Position numbers and translations under genes: made by a program. Below, piece after piece: positions 46,511 through 55,900 of a DNA stretch of 64,000 nucleotides. The notes below the pieces were generated by a model, which saw only the letters and a list, made by a program, of their open reading frames with translations, did not search any database and was not told where the DNA came from. Source of the stretch: Herbaspirillum sp. YR522 (lineage in GTDB: Bacteria > Pseudomonadota > Gammaproteobacteria > Burkholderiales > Burkholderiaceae_D); NCBI RefSeq assembly GCF_000282575.1, contig NZ_AKJA01000129.1, positions 1-64,000 on the forward strand. Reading direction: 5' to 3'. The first letter of the stretch is position 1. Each line of letters starts with the position of its first letter.

Positions 46511-47868
46511 GCGCACAGCCGTCGGGCACCACGCCGCCACGACACCCGCTGCTGGTGCTGCTGGAGCTGGGGCGGCGCGCCCGCGCCGCGCGCAGCACCG
46601 AAGAACTGGGGTTCTTGGTGGTCAACGACAGCCATGCACTGGGCGCCTATCGCCAGGCCGCCCTGTGGCGCGCCGACCGTGGCGTGGATACCTTGTCGGG
46701 CGTGCTCGAACCGGAAACCAACGCACCTTATGCGCAATGGCTGGACCAGGCCTGCCGCACGCTGGCCGCGAGCCAGCCTGAAGCGATCGCGGTCGGGCCG
46801 CACCACTTGCCGCCGGCACTGGCCCAACAGTGGTCGCAATGGTTGCCACCCTACGCCCTGTGGCTACCTTTTGCCGGCGCTGGCTTGCTGTTTGCCACCG
46901 ACGTCCCGTGGGACGAGGAAGCCATCGCGCTGTTCAAGGAGTGGAGCGACACCTGGCACTACGCCTGGTCGCGCCAGCAGAGCAGCGCATCGGCCTGGTC
47001 CTGGCGGCGCCTGGGCCACTCCATCAAGCACATGCTGGCACCGCACCCGGACAAACCCTGGTGGCGACAGCGGCGGTCGCTGGCAGCGGCGTCGGTGGGT
47101 TTGCTACTGTTCTGCCCGGTGCGGCTGTCGGTGCTGGCGCCGGGCGAACTGGTGCCGGCCAATCCGGCACTGATCCGCTCGCCGCTCGACGGTGTCATCG
47201 CGCAATTCCAGGTCCAGCCCAATGCCTCGGTGCAGGCAGGCCAGCCACTGTTCTATTTCGACCAGGCGCCGCTGGCTACCCGCATGGAGGTTGCCGCCCA
47301 GGCGCTGGCGACGGCACAGGCCGAGTATCGCCAATATGCCCAGCAAGCGCTGTCGGACCCCAAGTCGAAGACCCAGCTGGCCAACCTGGGCGGCAAGATC
47401 GAGGAAAAGCAGGCCGAGGCCGATTTCGCCCGCGACCAGCTCCAGCGCTCGCGGGTCATGGCGCCGCAAGCCGGCATCGCCCTGTTCGACGATCCCGGCG
47501 AATGGATCGGCAAGCCGGTACAGACCGGCGAACGCATCATGCGCATTGCCGCCCCGGGCGACGTCGAGGTAGAGGCCTGGCTGCCCATCGGCGACGCCAT
47601 CCCCCTGGCCGACGAGGCCGAGGTCACGCTGTACCTGGCATCGGCGCCGCTGTCGGCGGTACAGGCCTGGTTGCGTTACGTGGCCCATGATGCCGTGCCA
47701 CGTCCCGACGGCAGCTATGCCTATCGGGTACGGGCCCGCCTGGCGGCGCAGGCCGAACTTCGGATCGGCCTCAAGGGAACGGCCAGGCTGTCCGGCCCGT
47801 GGGTACCGTTGGTGTACTGGATGCTGCGCCGCCCGCTGGCGGTCATGCGCCAGTATCTGGGCCTATGA
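46507..47868 (+). CDS. Membrane-anchored HlyD adaptor with cytoplasmic GAF-like domain
   Basis: This 453-residue protein is an unusual adaptor. Residues about 12-160 look like a cytoplasmic GAF-type domain (LLVLLELGRRARAARSTEEL, then GAYRQAALWRAD and PYALWLPF), a membrane helix spans about 190-208, and the rest is a HlyD-type periplasmic part with biotinyl-lipoyl halves (SPLDGVIAQFQVQPNASVQAG) and an alpha-hairpin. The GAF-like part suggests that export is gated by a small ligand or partner protein, but this is inference. The ATG overlaps the upstream stop by 4 nt, and its own stop overlaps the M50-HlyD start by 4 nt. Confidence 0.82.
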   Translation: MSAQPSGTTPPRHPLLVLLELGRRARAARSTEELGFLVVNDSHALGAYRQAALWRADRGVDTLSGVLEPETNAPYAQWLDQACRTLAASQPEAIAVGPHHLPPALAQQWSQWLPPYALWLPFAGAGLLFATDVPWDEEAIALFKEWSDTWHYAWSRQQSSASAWSWRRLGHSIKHMLAPHPDKPWWRQRRSLAAASVGLLLFCPVRLSVLAPGELVPANPALIRSPLDGVIAQFQVQPNASVQAGQPLFYFDQAPLATRMEVAAQALATAQAEYRQYAQQALSDPKSKTQLANLGGKIEEKQAEADFARDQLQRSRVMAPQAGIALFDDPGEWIGKPVQTGERIMRIAAPGDVEVEAWLPIGDAIPLADEAEVTLYLASAPLSAVQAWLRYVAHDAVPRPDGSYAYRVRARLAAQAELRIGLKGTARLSGPWVPLVYWMLRRPLAVMRQYLGL

Positions 47869-49970
47869 CGGCGCGCCTGCCAGCATTGCGCGAGGAACTG
47901 GCGCTGCTGCCCGGGCCGGTCCTGGCCGACGGCCAACCCAGCCACACCTTGCACGATCCGGTGCGCAACCAGTTCTTCCAGATCGACTGGCCCACGTTCG
48001 AGATACTGCGCCGCTGGCACCTGGGCCAGGCCGGGGCGGTGGCCGATGCCGTCAGCCGCGATACGACACTGCAACTGGGGCCCGGCGAAGTCGACGAGGC
48101 GCTGCTGTTCCTGCGCGATAACCAGTTGCTGCGTCCGGCCGCCGGCACGGCCGCGGACTACGCCACGCGCCTGCGCCAACGGCGCGGCGGCTGGCACCAC
48201 CGCCTGCTGCACAATTACCTGTTCTTCCGGATACCGCTGGTACGTCCCGACGCCTGGCTCGGGCGCTGGGCGCCACGCCTGGGGCTGTTCTATTCGCCGC
48301 TGTTCCTGGTCCTGACGCTGGCTGCGCTGGCCTGCGGCGCCATCGAAATGTTGCGCCAATGGGATTCGTTCTGCGCCACGCTGGTCGATACCATCTCGTG
48401 GCAGGGACTGGCCAGCTACGGCCTGGCGCTGACGGCGGTCAAGGTGCTGCATGAGCTGGGGCATGCCATCACCGCCAAGCGTTTCGGCTGCCGGGTGCCC
48501 ACCATGGGGGTGGCCTTCCTGGTGCTGTGGCCGGTGGCCTATACCGATACCAACGAAGTCTGGAAGCTGACCGCGCGGCATCGGCGCCTGGCCGTGGTCG
48601 GGGCGGGCGTGCTGACCGAAATGGCGGTGGCGGCATGGTCGACGCTGGCCTGGGCGCTGCTGCCGGATGGCACCCTGAAGTCGCTGGCCTTCCTGCTGGC
48701 GACGACCACCCTGATGGCCACGCTGGCCATCAATGCCAGCCCGTTCATGCGCTTCGACGGCTACTTCTTCCTGTCGGACTGGCTGCAGATGCCCAACCTG
48801 CACGCCCGGGCATTTGCCCTGGCGCGCTGGGACCTGCGCGAGCGCTTGTTCGCACTGGGCCAGCCGGCGCCAGAGAACTTCCCACGTGCGCGCCGCACCG
48901 GCCTGATCCTGTTCGCCTATGCGACATGGGTCTACCGGCTGGTGGTGTTCCTGGGCATCGCCGCGCTGGTCTACGCGTTCTTCATCAAGGCCGTCGGCAT
49001 CTTCCTGTTCATGCTCGAGATCGGCTGGTTCGTGTTGCGCCCGTTGACGCAGGAACTGAAGACCTGGAAGACACTGTGGCCGGCCATCGCCGGCAGCCGG
49101 CGCAGCCGCTTCACTGCCCTGCTGGCGCTGCTGCTGTTGCTGTCGCTGCTGGTTCCCTGGCCGACCCGCATGAGCACCTCGGCCCTGTTGCGCCCGGCCC
49201 AGCAGATGCTGCTCTATGCGCCTGCACATGCGCAGGTGCAGGCCGTGCCGGTGGCCGAAGGCCAGCATGTCGCGGCAGGCACGTTGTTGCTGCAGCTGTC
49301 GTCGGCCGAATTGGAAGGACGGCTGCGCGCGGCCAGGGCACGCCAGCGGCGGCTGCAATGGCAGGTCAGCTCGGCGCCATTCGATGCCGAACAACGCGCA
49401 CTATGGCAAGTCGCGCAGGAACAGCTTGGCACGACCGAGGCCGAGATCGCCGCCATCCAGGCCGACGCGGTGCGCTACGCACCGGTGGCTCCCTTCGCAG
49501 GTGTGTTGCGCGACCTGTCGCCCGAGGTGCAACCGGGGGTCTGGCTGTCGCAGCAGGAGCCGCTGGCGCGGCTGGTGTCGGACCGGGACTCGACTGTCGT
49601 GACCTACCTCGACGAAGACCAGGCCCACCAGGTCAGGATCGGCGACAGCGCACGCTTTCACGCCGATACGCCGGAAGGCCCCGGGGCCCGGCTGGAGGTG
49701 ATCGAGGTGGACCGTGATGCCAGCCGTACCTTGCCCGAGCCTGAGCTGGCCAGCCTGTTCGGCGGCACCATCGTCGCGCGCGAGAAGAACGGACAGGTCT
49801 ATCCCGAGCGCCCGGTCTACCGGGTCACGCTCAAGGTGCGCGAGGCAGGGTCGGCGGCGGCGCAACATGCCTGGCGCGGCACCGTGATGCTCAACGGGCA
49901 GTGGGCCGTACCGGCATGGCGCTATCTACGCGGCGCGCTGGTGGTGATCCGGCGCGAGGCCGGATTCTGA
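47865..49970 (+). CDS. M50 site-2-protease/HlyD fusion with PqqD/RRE-like N-terminus
   Basis: This 701-residue inner-membrane protein fuses three modules. Residues about 25-92 (HTLHDPVRNQFFQIDWPTFE, then EVDEALLFLRDNQLLRP) resemble the PqqD-like peptide-recognition fold. The middle is an M50 zinc-protease membrane domain with HELGH at 196-200 and the second metal motif in FMRFDGYFF (Asp 298), so catalytic residues look intact. After the last helix (LLALLLLLSLLVPWP) comes a HlyD-type periplasmic adaptor with lipoyl halves. The related YydH-like proteases act with peptide exporters. It is the last gene of the operon and ends 4 bp from the convergent giant surface protein, its likely substrate. 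Confidence 0.85.
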   Translation: MTARLPALREELALLPGPVLADGQPSHTLHDPVRNQFFQIDWPTFEILRRWHLGQAGAVADAVSRDTTLQLGPGEVDEALLFLRDNQLLRPAAGTAADYATRLRQRRGGWHHRLLHNYLFFRIPLVRPDAWLGRWAPRLGLFYSPLFLVLTLAALACGAIEMLRQWDSFCATLVDTISWQGLASYGLALTAVKVLHELGHAITAKRFGCRVPTMGVAFLVLWPVAYTDTNEVWKLTARHRRLAVVGAGVLTEMAVAAWSTLAWALLPDGTLKSLAFLLATTTLMATLAINASPFMRFDGYFFLSDWLQMPNLHARAFALARWDLRERLFALGQPAPENFPRARRTGLILFAYATWVYRLVVFLGIAALVYAFFIKAVGIFLFMLEIGWFVLRPLTQELKTWKTLWPAIAGSRRSRFTALLALLLLLSLLVPWPTRMSTSALLRPAQQMLLYAPAHAQVQAVPVAEGQHVAAGTLLLQLSSAELEGRLRAARARQRRLQWQVSSAPFDAEQRALWQVAQEQLGTTEAEIAAIQADAVRYAPVAPFAGVLRDLSPEVQPGVWLSQQEPLARLVSDRDSTVVTYLDEDQAHQVRIGDSARFHADTPEGPGARLEVIEVDRDASRTLPEPELASLFGGTIVAREKNGQVYPERPVYRVTLKVREAGSAAAQHAWRGTVMLNGQWAVPAWRYLRGALVVIRREAGF

Positions 49971-49974
49971 GGCG

Positions 49975-52900
49975 CTAGGCGCGCGGCCCGGGCAGGCTCG
50001 CCACCAGCCGCGCAAGATAGTGCTCCAATCCATCCCGATGGGGCTGTGCGGCCAGGCGAATCTGCTCCGACAAGGCAATGCAGCCTGCATGCTCGAGCGA
50101 CATCCCCGACGTGCTGGCGTCGCTGCCGGCTGCGGCGCCCGGTTCGCCGACCCGGAGCTGGAACTGCACCGCTGCGGACTTGCCGCGATTGTCATGCGCC
50201 ACTACCTTGATGGTCACATTGGCCGTCAGGCAAGCCTTGGCATCGACGACGAACTTGCCGGTAGCCGGGTTGAAACTGATCCAGTAGGGCAATGGCTTGC
50301 CGTCTTCCCGCGTAGCCGTCAGGTAGACCGCGGCACGCTGGTCGTCATGGGCGAAGGCGTCGGTCGGCACGAAGAACTCGAGGTAGCTGGTGCTGGCCAG
50401 CACCTGGTCGGCAATGCCGAGGTTGACCACCGGGCCGGCACCAGGCTGGGCGCGCCCCAGTACCGTCACCGCGAAGCCGCCGCCCAGGGTCAGCGTGCCC
50501 TGGGCGGCCGGCGCATCGAGCGCCACGGCGCCTTCCCGCGGGGGCGTGCCCGCCTGCTCGGGGACGATGAATTCACGGCTCGATTCGGTCAATGCGTACG
50601 ACGACTCCGCCAGCGCCGCCTGGCTGGCACCGCCCACGGCCCCGACCTCGATGGCGGCGCCGCGATCGAAGCGCGCCATCAATCTCGACCACGAATCGAA
50701 GGGCACGAATGCGGACAGGCGGTCGAGTGCCGGCCTGAGCACCGAGGGCGGCACCGCCGCATTCAGCGGCACCGTCAATGCGGCGCTGGCGCTGCCGGTG
50801 TTGCCGGCGCGGTCGCGGATGACGACGTTGATCACATAACTGCCGCCCGGTACCAGCGCAAGACTGCCGCTGGTGGGCCTGGCACCGGCCAGGTCCAGGC
50901 TCCAGCTGCCATTGGCAGCGACCACCACCTCATAGGTCGCGCCACCGATGTCGACCGTCAGGCGCTCGCCATTGGCCAGTATTGCCGACCCACCCAATAC
51001 CGGCTGCTGGCCACCGGTGTCGATGCGGTCGATGACCGGCGTAGCCGGAGCGACAGTGTCGATGACGACGTTGCCGAACAGGCCCAAGCCGGGGCGCAAG
51101 CCCAACTGGGCATTGGACTGCAGGCTGGCGGCATCGACAATGGTGGCGCCATTGAGCAGCAGCGCGCCGCCCAGGTCCAGGCCAGCCGCATTCTCTCCGG
51201 GTGCCACCGTATAGGTGAAGCTCAGGGTCGAGGTGCCGGTGCCACCGCTGTAGATCGCCTGGCCGCCGGTGTTGAGCGCAAACGAGGGCTGGCCGCCGAA
51301 GGTATCAACCGACACCGGGCGGTCGAAGGTGACCACGACGGTGATGACGCTGCCGGCACCATAGCCACCGCCGCCGTTGGCCACGGCCACATCGACCATG
51401 GTCGGGTCGAGTCCGTCGACCCGAACCGCCGCCGTGCTGGCCACCGCGTTGAGAGCGGCCACCACGGCATTGCCGGCGATATCCGTGACCTGCCGGCGCC
51501 CCGTCAGTGCTGCGCCGATGCTCACCCCTGTCAGGTCCTGGACGTTGTTGGACACCGTATAGCGGAACACCAGGTCGCTGCTTCCCGAGCCGGACACATA
51601 GGTGGCCTGCACCGTGCCGCCGGTATCGAGGGTGAGGGAAATGGCAGGGATGGTGCCAGTCGTGTTGACCAACACCGCCTCGGAAAAATGGACCGTGAAA
51701 TCCAGGTTCTGTCCCAGCGAGTAGGTGCCGTCGGCAGGCGCCGTGACCGACACGACAGTGGGCGCCACGGTATCGACGGCATAGGCCTGCGACCAGGTCG
51801 GGCCGGCATTGCCGGCCAGGTCGACGACCCTGATCATGATGGTCGATCCGGCGCTATCGAGCACGCTGTCGATACGCCATGCGGTGGTGCCGATGATGGC
51901 ATCCGCAGCGGACCAGGAGGCGCCGTTGTCGAGCGACACCTGCACCGACTGGTATGCCCCCAGCGGCGCGCTCAGGCTACCGCTCAGGGTATGCGCCGTG
52001 CTGGAGGTGAGCAGTGTGCCACCCGAGATGCCGCCGGGCGCCGAGAAATCGACGCCGGTCACGATCTGCGACGGCGCCGTGGTGATCACTGTCACGGCCG
52101 CCGCCGCAGAGCGGGTGCTGGTGTTGCCCGCGCCGTCGGTGACGGCAGCACTGATTTCATGCACGCCCGCCGTCAGCGGCGAGACCGTGATGGTCCAGTT
52201 GCCGCTGCCATCGGCGGTGGTCGAACCCAGCACGGTGACACCGTTGGAATCGTATAGCGTCACCGTGGCGCCGGCTTCGGCCGACCCGATGAACGTGGGC
52301 GTGGGATTGCTGGTGATGCCATCACTGTTGGACGCACCCGTGTCCGAGGCGCTGCTCATCGCAGGCCGGGACGACGCGTTCGGCGCCAGCGTATCGAAGA
52401 CCAGCGATGGCGTCGTGCCTGCGCCGCCGCCATTACCTGCGGCATCGGTATAGCCGCCGGCCGTGACGGTGATGCTGGCCATGCCATTGTCGACCCCGGC
52501 CGTGGGCGTGAAGATGGCCGTGCGTGTCGATCCGGTGCCTGAAATGGCCGACAGCGTGCCACCCGTGACCACCACGTCGCCACTGCTGCCGTTCCAGGTA
52601 AAGGTGCTGCCCGGGTCTTCGCTGAAGGTGAAGGTGATCGTGGCAGATTCGCCGCTCCTGATGCTGCCCAGGTTGCTGGTGATGGCCAACGTCGGCGACG
52701 TGGTGTCGATGATCACTGCCAGCGCGGCAGAACGCGCACCGACGTTGCCGGCGCCATCGGTGGCACGCGCGGAGATGGTATGCGCCCCCTCTCCCAGCGC
52801 CGAGGTGGTAATCGACCAGTTGCCGCCGATGGCCAGCGCCGAGCCCAGCACGGTCACGCCGTCGGTGTCGTACAGGGTCACCGTCGATCCCGCTTCGGCG

Positions 52901-55900
52901 GTGCCGGTGAAGGTGGGCGTGGTGTTGCGGGTGATGCCGTCGCTGCTGGACACGCCCGTATCCGAGGCGCCACTCATCACCGGCACCGACGGCGCGTCGG
53001 GGACCAGGGTGTTGAAGTTCAGCGTGGGGGCGCTGCCCGCGCCGCCGTTATTGCCGGCGGTATCGGTATAGCTGCCGGCCGCGACCGTGATGCTGGCCGT
53101 GCCGCCAGCGACATGGGCGGTCGGCGTGAAGATCGCGATACGCGTCAACCCCGAGCCGCTGATGGCCGACAAGGTGCCGCCAGTGACCGCGACGTCGCCA
53201 CTGCTGCCGTCCCAAATGAAGGTGCTGCCCGGGTCTTCGCTGAAGGTGAAGGTGATGGTGGCCGTCTCGCCACTTTTGAGACTGCCTGCGCTGCTGGTGA
53301 TGACCACTGTCGGCGGCGTGGTGTCGATGCCCACGCCCAGCCCGGCCGAACGGGCCCCGATATTGCCGGCGCCGTCGATGGCGCGCGCCGTGATGGTATG
53401 CGCTCCCTGGCCGAGGACCGAGGTAGTGATGGACCAGTTGCCGCCGGTGGCCACCGCCGAGCCCAGCACGGTGACACCGTCGGTGTCGTACAGGGTTACC
53501 GTCGCGCCCGCTTCGGCCGTACCGGTGAAGCTGGGGGTGGTGTTGCGGGTGATGCCATCGCTGTTGGATACGCCGGTGTCCGAGGCGGTGTTCATCACCG
53601 GCGCCGACGGCGCGTTCGGCGCCACCGTATCGAAGACCAGCGATGGTGTGGTGCCGGCGCCGCCGCTGTTGCCGGCCGCATCGGTATAGCTGCCGCCGAT
53701 GACCGCGATGCTGGCCGTGCCGCTGCCAACGTTGGCAGCCGGCGTAAAGATCGCCGTGCGCGTCAGGCCGCTGCCACTGATGGCCGACAACGTGCCACCA
53801 CTGACCACCAGGTCGCCACTGCTGCCGTCCCAGGTGAACGTACTTCCCGGATCCTCGCTGAAGGTAAAGGTGATGGTCGCGGTCTGGCCCACGCCGAGCA
53901 CGGCCACGTTGCTGGCGATGGCCACGCTGGGTGCGGTCGTATCGATGACGACCACCAGTGCGCCCGAGCGCGCGCTGGTGTTACCAGCGGCATCGATGGC
54001 CGCGGCATGCACGACGTGTGTGCCTTCGCTCAATACCGGGGTGGTGATGGACCAGTTGCCGCTGCCATCGGCGGTGGTCGAGCCCAGCACCGTGATGCCG
54101 TTGGTGTCGTAGAGCATCACGGTGGCCCCTGCTTCAGCGGTGCCGGTGAAGGTCGGGGTGGTGTTGCGGGTGTTGGCGTCGCCGTTGGACACGCCCGTAT
54201 CGGACGCGCTGCTCATGATCGGCGCCGACGGCGCATTGGGCGCCAGCGTATCGAAGACGAGCGAGGGCGTGGTGCCAGCGCCGCCGCTGTTTCCTGCGGC
54301 GTCGGTGTAGCTGCCGCCCGTGACGGCGATGCTCGCCGTGCCGCTGTTGACGTTGGCCGTAGGGGTAAAGGTCGCCGTGCGCGTGCGACCGGTTCCTGAA
54401 ATGGCCGACAGCGTGCCACCCGTGACCATCACATCGCCGCTGCTGCCGTTCCACGTAAAGGTGCTGCCGGGGTCTTCGCTGAAGGTGAAGGTGATCGTGG
54501 CGACTTCACCGCTCTTGAGAGTGGCCAGGTTGCTGGTAATGGCCACCGTGGGCGGCGTGGTGTCGATGCTCACGCCCAGGCCCGCCGAGCGCGCACCGAT
54601 ATTGCCGGCACCGTCGGTGGCGCGTGCCGTGATGGTATGCAGGCCCTCGCCCAGGACCGATGTGGTGATGGACCAGTTGCCGCCCGTGGCCACCGCCGAG
54701 CCCAACGCGGTCACGCCATCGGTGTCGTACAGGGTCACCATCGATCCCGCCTCGGCCGTGCCGGTGAAGGTCGGCGTGGTGTTGCGCGTGATGCCATCGC
54801 TGCTGGATACGCCGGTGTCGGAGGCGCCGTTCATCGTCGGTGCCGAGGGCGCGTTCGGCGCCAGCGTATCGAAGGTGATCGCCGGCGCGGTGCCGGCGCC
54901 GCCGCTGTTGCCGGCCACGTCGGTATAACTGCCACCGGTGACCGTGATGCTGGCCGTGCCGCTGTTGAGGTTGGCCGTGGGCGTGAAGATGGCCGTGCGC
55001 GTCAGGCCGCTGCCGGAAATGGCCGACAGCGTGCCACCGCTGACCACCACGTCGCCGCTGCTACCGTTCCAGGTGAAGGTATTGCCCGGGTCCTCACTGA
55101 AGGTGAAGGTGATGGTCGCGCTCTGGCCCACACCGAGCGTGGCCACGTTGCTGGCGATGGTGACCGTGGGCGGCGTCGTATCGATCACCACCACCAGCGC
55201 GGCCGAGCGCGGACTGGCGTTGCCTGCAGCATCGATGGCCGCGGCTTGCAGCACATGGGTGCCGGCGCTGAGCACCCCGGTCGTGATCGACCAGTTGCCG
55301 CTGCCGTTGGCCACCGTGGTGCCCAACACGGTGACACCGTTGGTGTCGTACAGCACCACCGTTGCACCGGCGTCTGCGGTGCCGGTAAAGGTGGGCGTCG
55401 TGTTGCGGGTGATGGCGTCACTACTGGACACGCCGGTGTCGGACGCTGCGCTCATCGCTGGCGTCGACGGGGCATTGGGCGCCAGCGTGTCATAGGGCAC
55501 GGTTAAAGTGACGGCCGCTCCGCTGGCGTTGCCCGCGCCATCGGTATAGCTGCCGGCGACCACCGTGATGCTGCCGTTACCGCTGTTGACGTTGGCCGTT
55601 GGCGTGAAGATCGCGGTGCGGGTCAGGCCAGTGCCGGAAATGGCCGACAGCAAGCCACCGGCCACGACCAGATCTCCGCTGCTGCCGTTCCAGGTGAAGG
55701 ACGAGCCTGGATCCTCGCTGAAATTGAAGGTGATGGTGGCGCTCTCGCCAGCGGCCAGGCTGCCGGCATTGCTGGTGATGACGACCGTCGGTACGATGTT
55801 GTCCAGCCTGGCCCCCGCCGTATTGCGCGCGGTGGTGTTGCCGGCATTGTCGACCACCGTGACCGATGCGGTGCGATTGAGCGAATCGACGGTTCCGGCG

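Noticed and set aside
52257-55506. A set of evenly spaced plus-strand frames of about 200 codons, resembling a repeated gene family, or a CRISPR-like periodic signal
   Set aside because: They are shadows of the Ig-like coding repeats of the giant protein; the 618-bp period is far too long for CRISPR.
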